Positions 45,906-57,426 are shown, numbered from the stretch's first letter. The stretch: DNA of 64,000 nt from Aspidapion aeneum (GCA_963576565.1 OY755045.1:6631477-6695476), one strand, 5' to 3'. A program made the numbers and translations. Notes: a model not told the origin generated them from the sequence alone.

Positions 45906-46924
45906 TCTGAATCGTGGTCTGAACTGATTAAACCACAGAACAGCTCGGTTCGGTCCGCTTTGCAGAATTTGTTATGTATTAAACAGTTATCTACGTTTTA
46001 ACCCCCTTGTCACTTTTTATCCCCTTCTATCAATGAGGGTGCGATTTCAACCCTCCTGCAGGCTTCCAGCCCATATAAAAAGGCTATAAGATGCTCATTT
46101 TTGGCAGCTGTAATCGTTTTTGGATCACTACTATACAACTATAGCATCTCGCAGAGAATATAGAGCTTACTTCTGTCGCTTAGTAGCTTTCCTATATTAG
46201 ATTACCTTTTGAAGCCGACTGATATAAATAGGATTTTTTTTTACTTACTTAGGCGAGGGGTAGTTTTCCTGCGTTACGGCAGGTTCAGAGGAATGGTTTT
46301 TCGTTATGGTTAAGGAGATCTTTTGGCTCAGGGTTAATTTTGTTAAAGAAGTGATTTTTGTTGGGGTTGCATTATTTTCTGTCTTAAAACTTTTGTCAAG
46401 TACTTAGCTATTACCGTTGTTTGATCCATATCGCCGAAAATAATACCTTCTTCAGCCAATGCTTCGCGGGCGTGGAAGGTAAGAAAATGTCTAAATAAAA
46501 GGCCAAAAAAATTAAAGAAAGGGCGATACGGGCAAAAGGCCATACTTTCGCCATAGAGCCATAGCTCTATAGTTGTCCCAGGGGCCTATATAAACGTGTG
46601 GTCATAAATTTGGTGTTGGCTTTTTCCTCTGTGAGCCAGAGAATTCTAGTTATAGTATGTGTTTTAAAATACAACAGTAATTCTGATCTTATCCTGCACC
46701 TCCCAAATGTTAAAGCAGTCCCAGACTTGCAAAGACAGGTGGGGGAGGCTACGATTATCTAAAAAACTATAAAGAAAAACTCACCAGCTAGTAATAGGTA
46801 AACCAGAATGTGCCTCTTTTATTATGTGAAGTTTTCTAAAAAAGAGATACATGGTTACCGTGGTACCACCATCTTGTGTTAATATAAGTAAAACTAAAAA
46901 AATCCGGCTCGAAGGATCAAATAA
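45906..46924. other. Unassigned
   Basis: No gene or element ends recognised; 46343-46543 open frame unsupported. Confidence 0.35.
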
Positions 46925-47180
46925 CTTTAACATTTTTGAAGTTTAAGCTTCTTTGGGCGCGTTTAGCAGTTTTTGTGGGTAGTGAATTGAACTGAGCCCG
47001 TCAGGCTCGGCTATGTAACTGTGAGACATTTAACGAGCGATATGATGATGCAGATGAAGGCCAATACACAGAAGAGTTTGGTTCGGTCCGCTTTGCAGAA
47101 TATGTTATGGGCCAGTATTATTAATTTCGCCTTGTTAAAGTCTGCACTTCTGCCGTGTGGCCTTAAGCACACACATTTTT
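46925..47180 (+). repeat. Dispersed repeat Y, copy 2
   Basis: Same order as copy 1 with a small insertion ('acagaagagtttggttcggt' at about 47067) inside. Confidence 0.75.
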
Positions 47181-47650
47181 TTTATTTATTTATAAATATG
47201 AGATGTATTTCTTCTATTTGGTTTATGTGTCATTTTAAACTGTCAACGGCAGCTTCTTTAATTTTATGTTTTAGCAAATTTAAATAGTTAGAGATGTATA
47301 CTTACTTCCTAAAATTGTCTTGTATATGTTGTGACTTTAGGCTCTTTTCCTAGAGACTGTCCGAGAAGAGCTACGGTTTATAAATAATTGATAAGATAGC
47401 GGTGCTATATCAAAGTCACGTGAGTTTTTCTCTTTCAGTAAAGAACTATGGGTAGGTACGCGGTTTAATACTGTTCTTTGTCGTAGATACCTCCTATCCC
47501 ATTAGCACACTCCACGTTATATCAGCCTGAAAAGAGTTTTTTGTAAATATCTTAAAAACGAAAGCCACTACAAAGTTTTTGGTTACAATATATCTACAAA
47601 TTATTGATAAAAATGTGTTCTACTATATCCGAAAACCGCATATGATCATA
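47181..47650. other. Unassigned
   Basis: No signal. Confidence 0.4.
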
Positions 47651-47898
47651 AGGTACTGTCGGGTAATGAGGCCAGGTTACGTTTTTATTTTACGGCGTGC
47701 TGGGGTAGAACAATAGAGAAAATAATTGTCTCTGGGTAAAACCGAATGGCTGGCTGCACTCAATATACGTTTAGTTTGTGTCAGTTGAAGTCATTGTGGA
47801 CCTAGATGGGGCGATGAGTGTATGAAATATTTATTCAAATGGTAATTATGAACAGTATGGCCTTATAACCTGTCAGGCCTTATTACCCGACACTACCT
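47651..47898. mobile_element. MITE, AGGTACTGTCGGGTAAT ends
   Basis: 248 bp; ends aggtactgtcgggtaatgag and the near complement ...attacccgacactacct, flanked by TA on both sides. Confidence 0.8.
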
Positions 47899-47962
47899 TA
47901 TTTTCAAATTTTAAACTGACAAACAACTGTCATTAGCATCAATGGATTTTTGTCAAAATCTA

Positions 47963-48576
47963 CCCAGGTAGCAAGGTCACGTTTTGTAAACGTCAAAACA
48001 AGGTCATTTTTTAAATGGACGTTCAAAAGACACACCCAAAATGACGTCATTTTTAAACGTTAGCAATATGACTTATTTGGGACCAAAACAGAACATCAGT
48101 GAACTATTTATGTCTTTTTTAAAACTCGTATATAAATATATGAAATATTCCTTGCAGTTGAAAACTAAAGGAAACTTAGACCTGGATCTGTTGGAGTACC
48201 AACAGGTGCAGATCAAAATAGACCTAAACCTAGACTTAGACATCTCCACCTGGAAGCGAAAGAAGCCTCGAAGTTTGTCCTGATTTAATTTCTAATTTAT
48301 TTTACATCATACCCCCACATCTCGTATTAATCCGGTCAAGTACTGACTGGGGCACCATCTATGTAAGTATGAGTGTATGTCCCTTGGACAAAGTGTGAAG
48401 TGTGGGTAGTGACCAATATATGACGTGTTTAAGACGTCAAAAACTACACGGCGAAAAGACGTCAAATAACTGACGCCTTATAGACAACATTTTTTGGTAG
48501 ATGACCTGCTGGTCATCCAAATGACCCACTTTTCGGCGAAAAAAAGACGTCATTTGATGACCCCTTGCTACCTGGG
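47963..48576. mobile_element. MITE, CCCAGGTAGCAAGG ends
   Basis: 614 bp; cccaggtagcaaggtca and its near complement tgaccccttgctacctggg, flanked by TA. Internal 'gacgtca' motifs recur at 48042, 48455 and 48547. The acidic-repeat open frame 48041-48283 is a passenger. Confidence 0.8.
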
Positions 48577-48690
48577 TAATGAGCTGGTTACAGTATCAAA
48601 CATTTTTTTTGTGAAAATCTCAGGTAAAGATAAGAATTTTATTTATTTTTACAAAAAATGATCTAAACCGCTCCAGAGAACATATAACAT

Positions 48691-49005
48691 TAGTGGCGAA
48701 TCCAGGATGTCCGGGGGGGAGGGGCCAAGAAGGGAAAAAAACACAAAACAATTTTTTTTGCGGGAATTAATAAGACTTAGCTTTAAAGTTTGCCACTACG
48801 TGTAACTAAAATGTGCCGCATGCGAAAATTTTACCAAAATCAGTTAAATTTTGCATCACAATTTTAAAAATGACATTTAAAAATTCTATATATGGTAAAA
48901 AATTTGCGGCTATGCATTGGTTATTTTTTTTCTGGAACTAAAAATTTCAAGCATTATGTCAAGGAGGGGGCGGGCCCCTCTGGCCCTCCCCTGGATCTAC
49001 CACTG
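48691..49005. mobile_element. hAT MITE, 315 bp
   Basis: Ends tagtggcgaatccagg and cctggatctaccactg; flanks tataacat and tataacaa (7 of 8 identical). G/C runs just inside each end. Confidence 0.8.
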
Positions 49006-49239
49006 TATAACAACATTTAATTTTCTCTGTCGCTACTAAAATTCACTTCTTAACGTACAGCGCTGTCTCTCGCTTAAAGTCAGAACTGCCTTCTTTTGTT
49101 TTGTATTGGCGCGCCCTCTATACGTGACTTCTCAAACACTGGGTCACAGACCCATAGATAACATATTAATATATAATCTTATCCCAATTCATATACTCAA
49201 CGTCACTATTCAACCTAATCTGTAATATATTGATTTTTA

Positions 49240-49939
49240 ACTCGCGGCTACAGACTAAAAAGTACTTTGGCTCCTTCGATTTCGAGGTTATGTTTTAATT
49301 GTTTTGTTTTGTTCAAATAGCCTGGAAGCATGGAATAAATAAATTTCTTCGATGGTGGAAGTGTTTGAATTCCTTTCGAGTTTTAAAAATTAGTATTAAA
49401 AATATTTGTCGTGTCGTTAGTTCGGTCAAATTTAGTTCAAAATAGCGCTAGTAACGAAATAGGGTGTCTTTCTAACATATTTTTTCAAAAAAAAACTTCC
49501 CTGACTTCTTTCGCGGGATCCTAGCGGGTGTGAAACAAAACCGAACCGAACCGAACCGAATTTAACCGAATCGGTTTAGTTCGGTTTGGTTTCACAACCT
49601 CTGGGATGCCGGTTCGGTTCAGTTCCGTTCGGTTCGGTTTTGTTTCACACCCGCTAGGATCCCGCGAAAGAAGCCAGGGAAGTTTTTTTTTTGAAAAAAT
49701 ATGTTAGAAAGACACCCTATTTCGTTACTAGCGCTATTTTGAACTAAATTTGACCGAACTAACGACACGACAAATATTTTTAATACTAATTTTTAAAACT
49801 CGAAAGGAATTCAAACACTTCCACCATCGAAGAAATTTATTTATTCCATGCTTCCAGGCTATTTGAACAAAACAAAACAATTAAAACATAACCTCGAAAT
49901 CGAAGGAGCCAAAGTACTTTTTAGTCTGTAGCCGCGAGT
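49240..49939. mobile_element. 700-bp near-perfect foldback element, 9-bp target duplication
   Basis: Arms of over 300 bp from actcgcggctacagactaaa (49240) to its exact complement at 49939, with very few differences. Flanked by tgattttta on both sides (49231-49239, 49940-49948). The loop (about 49540-49640) is built of accgaa/ttcggt pentamers. 9-bp duplications fit Mutator-like or Foldback-type elements. No transposase. Confidence 0.92.
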
Positions 49940-49948
49940 TGATTTTTA

Positions 49949-50519
49949 GTGCAGTTTCGAGCTTAGAGTTCAATGTTCGAAGGAGCCTAGTGATTTTTGT
50001 GGTATTTTTATTTTGTCTCTGTATGTTTATTTCAATGTTTTTTAAATAAATTGACATCGCTAATGAAAAACTTTTACTTGGTGAGTAAAATCAATGGTTG
50101 CACAACCATTGCTAAAATACAGATATTCGTTTTGTTAATAAATTTTGCTTTTTTTCATTTAATGCCAGTAAATGAAAAAAGTACGGTTAGCGAATTATAA
50201 ACAAAAACAATAATAAGCTCTTCAGACGTTGTCAAGTGTCGCCGTTTTTCTGCGGATTTTGAATTTTGTAAACCTTGTTCAAGAATATCAATGACTACAC
50301 AGTTAACTGTTTAATCATTGAGAATATCGAATAAAGTTTAAATTTTACAAGTTTTTAAGGCAAACTCCTTTATCTCAAAACACCAACCAAATTTGTTTGC
50401 AATTTCTGTGGTATAATATAAATGTATCAAAAAATTAATAATTATAAAATTATATACAATTTTCTTATTAAAATTTTTTAACTTTCCTTTTATAAATCAA
50501 TAAAAAAAATAAAAAAATT
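49949..50519. other. Unassigned
   Basis: AT-rich; 67-residue frame at 49997-50200 unsupported. Confidence 0.4.
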
Positions 50520-50745
50520 GTGTGTGCTTAAGACCACACGGCAGAAGTGTAAACTTCAACAAGGCGAAATTAATAATACTGGCCCTTATCTGCATCATCA
50601 TATCGCCCGCTGAATGTTCTCACAGTTAGTCGACTTGAGCCGACTTCACCCGAATGAGCGTTACATAGCCGAGCCTGACGACTCAGTTCAATTCACTACC
50701 AAAAAAAAACTGCTAAACGCGCATAAAGAAATTTACACTTCAATA
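50520..50745 (-). repeat. Dispersed repeat Y, copy 3
   Basis: Reverse-complement copy, best preserved around 'gttacatagccgagcctgac'. Confidence 0.75.
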
Positions 50746-51470
50746 AAAAAAGATTTTAAAAAAGCGTTTTAATGCTCCAATCACACAAAAAAAAGTGATT
50801 CACGCATAATATAATAAATTTAGCGAAAAAGTGCCAATCTAGGGAAATTCCGTACAGGGAATTTTGCACAAAAATTTTTGGCAACGCTGCTTTTTGTCAT
50901 TACATGTTGACGTAATTCTAACCTCAATTTCACTGTGTTCACTGATAAACAATTCAAAAAAAATTGTCGACGTCTTTAAATAACAATTTTAATAGTCGCA
51001 AAATTATTTAAATAATCTCAAAACAATTGCTAGTTAATACCCACATTAGCCAAATTAAACGTCTACAAAAAAGTTATATAAAAATTATGTGATAATACTG
51101 ATTTTAGTATTTTATAAATTTTTTAACAAGTTATTATTAAATTAACAGGACAAAAATAGTGAAGAACGTTTGTTGTAAATAGCAAAAACTATGTTAAGTT
51201 CTACCAAGTCAAGCTAATGAAATTTGTAAGTAAAATTTCTAGTGCATTTGTGAAAATTGGTTATTACAAACTGTTATACATAGATAGTTATTAGATTAAC
51301 TAGTTTGCCAAACAAGCAATTAGTGAAGGTTGGTGTTATAACCAGTAAAAACCAGTGAAACTATGAATCTTAAGGAAACACTGTCAAAAATTAGTAGGTA
51401 ATGCTATAAAAGAAAATTACAATTCAAAATAAGAAGAATTTTCACAGATTACAAATATTTATTTATAAAA
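50746..51470 (+). other. Upstream region / likely 5' UTR of the transporter gene
   Basis: AT-rich and free of recognised repeats. A 12-codon upstream frame (51363-51401) precedes the main start. It ends at ag|gtaatg, and a possible 50-nt intron to ttttcacag (51448) could join it, but that splice would not be in frame with the transporter. No TATA box or initiator can be asserted. Confidence 0.4.
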
Positions 51471-52463
51471 ATGACTTTAAAAAGTGAACAAGAAAAAATT
51501 GAATATGATATATTCATTAAAAAAATATTATCAGCAGTATTTTATGCTGTGGCATCTTTCATGATAACTGTTGTTAACAAAACAGTGTTAACTAGTTATG
51601 CCTTTCCGTCATTTCAGGCTTTAGGCATTGGACAGATGATTGCAACCATAGTGGTGTTATTCATAGCAAAACAGTGTAAAATTGTATCGTTTCCAAACTT
51701 TGAATTGAACACATTTAGCAAAATTTTCCCTCTGCCTTTAATTTTTATTGGAAACATGATATTTGGACTTGGAGGCACAAAGACATTAAGTCTACCAATG
51801 TTTACTGCACTTCGAAGATTTTCTATTTTAATGACCATGATTTTGGAGCTGTACATTTTAGGAATAAGACCAACTCGTAGTGTCCAAATGAGTGTATATA
51901 TGATGGTCCTAGGAGCATTACTAGCAGCCTCAGATGACCTTGCCTTTAGTTTACAAGGTTATGTTTTTGTGCTTTTGAATAATTTTTTTACAGCTACAAA
52001 TGGAGTTTATATGAAAAAAAAACTCGATAGCAAAGAGCTTGGAAAATATGGTTTGATGTTTTATAATTCACTGTTTATGATTATCCCTGCCATGTTTTTG
52101 GCATTTTATACAGGAGATCTTGAAGCTTCATATAACTATTCAGAATGGTCAGATCCATTATTTCTCTCACAATTTTTACTGTCATGTGTAATGGGCTTTG
52201 TTCTATCGTACAGTGTCATTTTGTGTACACTATATAACTCAGCATTAACTACAACAATCATAGGCTGTCTTAAAAATATTTGCGTAACCTATCTCGGGAT
52301 GGTGATAGGTGGTGACTATGTTTTTTCATGGTTGAACTTTATTGGTATTAATATTAGTGTTATTGGTAGTTTAGTGTACACTTATGTTACCTTTAAAAAG
52401 AAGTCAGATAGCCCTGTGGTATACCAGGCTTTGAATAACGAAAAGTCTAATACAGTTGTATAG
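51471..52463 (+). CDS. frc: UDP-sugar / nucleotide-sugar transporter, SLC35D2 (fringe connection) type
   Basis: Complete 330-residue frame, no introns. Family role: antiporter in the Golgi (or ER) membrane that brings UDP-GlcNAc, UDP-glucose or other nucleotide sugars into the lumen in exchange for nucleoside monophosphate, feeding glycosylation (in flies, Notch glycosylation and glycosaminoglycans). Sequence: about ten hydrophobic segments; family signatures VNKTVLTSYAFPS (35-47), LPMFTALRRFSIL (108-120), NNFFTATNGVYMKK (170-183), YNSALTTTIIGCLKN (255-269); short polar C-terminal tail. The length fits SLC35D2 (around 340). ATG 51471 is preceded by aaaa (A at -3) and is the first in-frame Met. 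Lack of introns could mean a retrocopy, but the frame has no lesion. Substrate cannot be read from sequence, and the symbol is an orthology guess. Confidence 0.9.
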   Translation: MTLKSEQEKIEYDIFIKKILSAVFYAVASFMITVVNKTVLTSYAFPSFQALGIGQMIATIVVLFIAKQCKIVSFPNFELNTFSKIFPLPLIFIGNMIFGLGGTKTLSLPMFTALRRFSILMTMILELYILGIRPTRSVQMSVYMMVLGALLAASDDLAFSLQGYVFVLLNNFFTATNGVYMKKKLDSKELGKYGLMFYNSLFMIIPAMFLAFYTGDLEASYNYSEWSDPLFLSQFLLSCVMGFVLSYSVILCTLYNSALTTTIIGCLKNICVTYLGMVIGGDYVFSWLNFIGINISVIGSLVYTYVTFKKKSDSPVVYQALNNEKSNTVV

Positions 52464-52944
52464 TACAAGTGGTTTTAATTGTTGTTTGTATTTGGCTGTT
52501 ATGGTTGTCAATGTCAAATAGGGTCAATTAGTAAAGAGAGATTTGGCAAATTTAAAAAAAAATATACACACCTGTTAATTTTTTTCTCATAAATATTTTT
52601 TATAGAAAAAACATTTTATTTAAAAATAGTTGAATTGGAAAGTTATACAGTTTGGTAATATCAAATCAACCATCTCCCTGATTTTGATAATTTTTAGTAC
52701 ATTCATTTTACCCAAAAAAGTAATAAAAATTCCAAATGAAAAATTTTTCTGAGAATTTGTTTTAAATTTATTTTGTAAATTTATAAAACTCTCAATATGG
52801 TTTCAAAATTACTAAAAAAAAAATTAAAATATCTTAAGAACTACTTTAAAATACCTTTTGATTAAGGTACCACATGATATATTTGGTATAAAAACAAAAT
52901 ATAAAATTTTGATTTTTTTTTTAAATTTTTTAAAAATTAATTTT
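52464..52944 (+). other. Likely 3' UTR with polyadenylation signal
   Basis: AATAAA at 52722-52727 lies about 260 bp after the transporter stop, in AT-rich unique DNA. No gene. Confidence 0.5.
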
Positions 52945-53050
52945 AGCTCACACTATACTATAATAGTGTGAGCTATGGTGATCCTAATTTTTTCGAAAAA
53001 AAAAAGTTGCTCTTTGCGTTTCAGATGATTTTGAAACTTTTTTGTCTTGC

Positions 53051-53085
<35 letters not shown>

Positions 53086-53667
53086 ATGTCTGTCTGTAAC
53101 GACCAACCCGCATAACTCAAAAACCGCTTGTCCGATTTAAATGAAATATGGTACCTAGGCTGAGTTTTGGGCCGTGGTGGTCCCATTAAAAAATGAACGA
53201 AATCCACCAAACGCAAGTCACATAAAAGGGTGGGGGTAGACTTGAAAAATGAGAGTTAATGTGAAAATATGGCGTGTGTGATATCAAACGAAAGGTAATT
53301 AAGTCTGGAGTTAAACAAAATGAATTTTAAGTTATTTAAAAAAAAAGGGTGGGAGTAGATGTCAAAAATTAGAGTTTAAGTGAAAATATGGTGTGTATGA
53401 TATCAAACAAAAGGTAAATGAGTCTGGAGTTAAACAAAATACATTTTAGTTTTTAAAAAAAGGGTGGGGGTAGGGGTAGGGGTAGATTTTAAAAATTAGA
53501 GTTTAAGGCAAAACATGGCTTGTGTGGTATCAAACAAAAGGTAATTGAGTCTGGAGTTGAATAAAATATATTTCAGTTTTTAGCTATATTAGCTCACACG
53601 TACACTATAACTACAGTACTTAGTGTGAGCTTAGGTGCCCATAGATTGGCAGAGTATTTTTATTAGG
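52945..53667 (-). mobile_element. Dispersed non-autonomous element X, copy 3
   Basis: Reverse-complement copy: agctcacac...gtgtgagct hairpin at 52945-52975, CTGT/CTGTCTGT microsatellite (53048-53096), then repeated ~115-bp units and the second hairpin (53590-53632). It lies about 480 bp downstream of the transporter. Confidence 0.8.
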
Positions 53668-54324
53668 TACCTAACTACCTGTTGAGTAATATTGACAGAC
53701 AAAAAAATAGGTATTAATCAGAAAACTGTTAAATTTTGGATTTTTATTCTTATTTATGGTTAGATGAATGTACCAAATCTGTCAAAATAAATTGACCTTT
53801 TGATTTTATACGTCTCAGTAAGAAAGAGATTAAAAAATAAATAAATATCCACCTGTATTAATAAAGCTAAGTAATTTTTGGCTCCTTTTTACTGTCAGAC
53901 AGCTAGCCAGTAGTTCGAATTTTTAAGTTTACAGGGTTTTGTTTTGCTCAGTTTTTTAAGCTTAATTTATGTGAAAAGAAGTAGTTCTGTTTATAAAAAT
54001 TATTTAAAAAAATTTAATTGTTAAGGCTTTATTTCTAGCTAATTAATTAATTTTTACAAACAAGGTACTTGAATTAATTACCTTCAAATTACAAATTTGA
54101 CTTAAAAAAGGATTAAAAGATTTTTAAATTGAGATAAGGTTTTTATCTATCTAGTTAACAATTAAATCGTTGTTTGATCCATCAAACAACGATTAAATCA
54201 AGAACGTAATATTTTAATATGGATTAAAATACCAACTTTTTATTTGTGTCTTTTTCATAAAATATTTGTTTTAACAAAAAAACAAGTTACATATCTTAAT
54301 AGACATTTTTATCAGCGTCTAACT
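53668..54324. other. Unassigned; hairpin at 54154-54197
   Basis: 'aaatcgttgtttgat' and 'atcaaacaacgattt'-type arms around a short loop. No gene. Confidence 0.4.
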
Positions 54325-54952
54325 ATATGTAGGGTGAAGTGGTATAAAAATGAGACACTTTTTATAACTATTTTATTTTTTAAAGATTTTTAGACTCCTC
54401 TGTAGGACTCGAATTTTTTTTTAGGATATAAGCGATAATCAGAAAAATTTTGCAAACGTAAAAACATTGAAATTTGACCCATACGACATGAGAAAATTTT
54501 TTTTAACTGTCTCATATTTTACCTTGAAAAATTTCAAGAGACAGGTCAGACGAAATATGAGACAGTGATAAAATTCACGTATAACCAGTAGGACCGCCGT
54601 CTAAACCAAAAATAAGACATTCAGGGTAAAATTAAGACATACGTTTTTGTATTTTTTTTACTTAAATACAACAAATAAGTGCCAAAATGTTTATTTATAG
54701 GAAAAACGATCTTCGAACTCACACAACAAAGTTTCGGTAATAGTTTTTAAAAATTTTATACCATAAATGAAGCTATGGATTTTGTAATTTTAATTATGAG
54801 CCTATTTTTTATAAAAAAATAAAATAAATTGTAGGTATGAGGTCCTGAGGTATAATCTATCGGAATTAAATTATTAGTATTTTTTATTTAAGTGTCTCAT
54901 TTTTCAACGGTATTTTGGGTGTCTCACTTTTAGACCATTTGACCCTACATAT
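54325..54952. mobile_element. TIR element (GTAGGGTGAAG ends)
   Basis: atatgtagggtgaagtggta at 54325 and its near complement ending 54952 (about 34 bp, a few mismatches). 'gagacac/gtgtctc' words recur internally. The ends resemble 12264-14120. Confidence 0.7.
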
Positions 54953-55184
54953 TTTTGATCTAATAAAAAAAATCCCACTTCCGCCAGTAAAAAAAAACAA
55001 ATAAATCCTCATGAATGGGCTGTGCCTAATTTTAAAAATGGCCATATATATACCTATAGAATATTGTAAACCCTAAAATAAAATTTTCTGCAATATTTAT
55101 GTATGTACATTCAATTTTCTGTAAATAATAAATAATAATTGTATTTGTTATAAATAGACATAAATTATATTATCACACAGGTAT

Positions 55185-56063
55185 TATATACACGGTGTTT
55201 CACGAACATCGAAACAGAGGCCTTTTTGGCAAGCGCGGATCTGGGTCAAAATCTAGGGGGGGTAATGTCGACGAAATTTTTTTTTTGCAATATAATTTTT
55301 TGTTTCTAGGGGGGGGGGGGGTAATTCTTTTGTTTTCTTTTATTTTATTAGGAAAAAGTGCATATTTTTTTTCTAGGGGGGGAGAATTACCCCGTTACCC
55401 CCCTCAAATCCGCGTTTGCTTTTTGGGTATTTAGTGTGTGAATTTGGAGAAACGCTCAGACACGTCGATTTTGTGTGCGAGGGGGGCACTTTTTGGCTAT
55501 CTGGAAATTTTTCCAGCACGAACTCCCTTCAAGGGGTATACTTTACCCCTATATTTTGAATAGGTAAAGTTGGTCTAGTAATGCCTTGTTTTGAAGCTCT
55601 CTTGAATATTTTTACAACCGTGTAAACATTTTGATATTCCATCGGTTAGTTTTTGAGATATTGGCTTTCAAATTTTTAAATTTAACATGGAATGATAAAA
55701 TAAAAATTAAATCCGCAAAATAATAAAATTCTAATTAAATTTTTATTTTATCAATCCATGTTAAATTTAAAAGTTTGAGGCAATTATTTCAAAAACTAAT
55801 GTATAGATTTTTGACATTTTTACATGGTTCTAAGAACATTCAAAAGGTCTTCAAAACAAGGTATCATTAGACCCATTTTCCCTATTCAAAATATAGGGGT
55901 AAAGTATACCTCTCGAAGGGGGTTCGTGCTACAAAAATTTCAAGATAGCCAAAAAATGTCCCCCTTGCAAACAAAATCGACGTGTCCGAGTTTTTCTCCA
56001 AATACGCACTCTAAATATCAAAAAAGGCCTCTGTTTTGATATTCGTGAAACACCGTGTATATA
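55185..56063. mobile_element. Foldback element with nested hAT MITE
   Basis: tatatacacggtgtttcacg at 55185 mirrored at 56063. The arms align along about 340 bp each (after removing the nested insert), meeting near 55720. The right arm keeps the empty site of the insert. Confidence 0.85.
55230..55418. mobile_element. hAT MITE nested in foldback left arm
   Basis: Ends caagcgcggatctggg and caaatccgcgtttg; ctttttgg at 55222-55229 and 55419-55426. The mirrored right arm ('caaaaaaggcctct', about 56018-56031) shows the site without the insert. Confidence 0.9.
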
Positions 56064-56330
56064 CATATACATATTGTTGATACCAAAATTAATTTGGTTG
56101 TTTTTTTTAAATTAAATATTGAAAAAATTAAACCAATTTAAAAAAGTATGTATCTCGCATACTTTTAAGTACATTTGAAATCTGAAAAATTAGGTTTAAT
56201 ATGTTTCTGTAAAATCTTTGTACATTGTTTTAAGTGTTTTAGTTTGTTATCTGTGATTTTAAAATAAAAATCTGTAAAATAATTAATTAAATATTTAATT
56301 TATTCCCTAACATATAGATCCTATTTAATA

Positions 56331-56565
56331 GGGACTTATTGCAATAAAGCCAGGCAGTAATTGTGCCGGACACTATTCTGACAGTTTCGCATTATAAGAA
56401 CAGCTGTCTTCTTTCAAAATTAGGCCTTTGTGTATTATAAGAGCCGGAATTAATACTGCCGCCACTATCAATGGACATAAACGACTGGATTTTATGGTTT
56501 TTAATGGAAAACTGTCAAAATAGTGCCCGACACTATTATTGCCTGGCCTTATTGCAATAAGTCCC
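56331..56565. mobile_element. MITE, GGGACTTATT family, copy 3 (best ends)
   Basis: gggacttattgcaataaagc and gccttattgcaataagtccc are close complements; TA on both sides. 235 bp. Confidence 0.85.
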
Positions 56566-57267
56566 TATTGTGTTCAGCATTTTCCTGAAACTTTTGTCAA
56601 AATCGGTTCAGTAGTCTAAGATCTTCAAAAATATATATTGCCAAGCAGTAAAAAAAAATTCTGCATTTTATTTGGCCTCTTCTATTGAACATTTAAAAAT
56701 AACTGGCACAAATAAAAATATATTTAAGACCTTGATAGGTTCTTAGCAGGTTTTAATACAAAATAAGTTAATAAATATTTTCTACACAGTGTCTTAAATT
56801 CATTGCATTTAGGGGGTTTCAGAATTTTTTGGGAAAAATAACGTTTTATTACATATTGGGGGTTTATCATTTTTTAGTTTATAAAAAATTCGGTTTAGTG
56901 TATACTGTTTTTTAATGTTTTTTTTTTAAGTATTCAAGTATCGAACTGAATTTTATTTGTTTCTTTAATTTTTTGAGATATTATTTTTAAACTGGTATTT
57001 TTTATAATCCTTTTTTATTCCATTTTTGAGGTCTTTAATTCTTTTAAATTAATCTTTATTCTTCAGTTAATTTTTGATTAGTTTCTAAAATTGCTTTTAA
57101 AAAAATATTTTTGCCCAAAAATCAAAACAAAAAATATCAAAAATACAAAGAAGCTGATTTTAAAAACCAATAAACACAGGGTCATTTTAATTAAAACGTA
57201 CCAACTGTATGTAATATCTCGAAAACTAAAAGTGACAGATGAAATTCATTTTGACTAGGTAGCTTTA
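56566..57267. other. Unassigned
   Basis: Very AT-rich; nothing recognised. Confidence 0.4.
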
Positions 57268-57426
57268 CAGTAGACTCGCGCTGGTGTGAACACAAAAAAA
57301 ATATTTGCGATACCGTCAATACTGCAATTTTTACAGCCTACTTTTAAATTGAACTGTACACATAATTTAGAGGAAATCTATAAGGTACTGCTGAAAAACT
57401 GTGTTCACACCAGCGCGAGTCTACTG
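57268..57426. mobile_element. Short MITE, CAGTAGACTCGCGCTGG ends
   Basis: 159 bp; cagtagactcgcgctggtgt and exact complement acaccagcgcgagtctactg, flanked by TA. Typical size and target of a Tc1/mariner MITE. Confidence 0.85.

Noticed and set aside
48041..48283. 80-residue frame with LDLDL repeats
   Set aside because: Lies wholly within a TA-flanked MITE; no homology recognised.
51363..51401. Coding first exon for the transporter
   Set aside because: The possible splice to 51449 does not enter the transporter frame; at most a short upstream frame.
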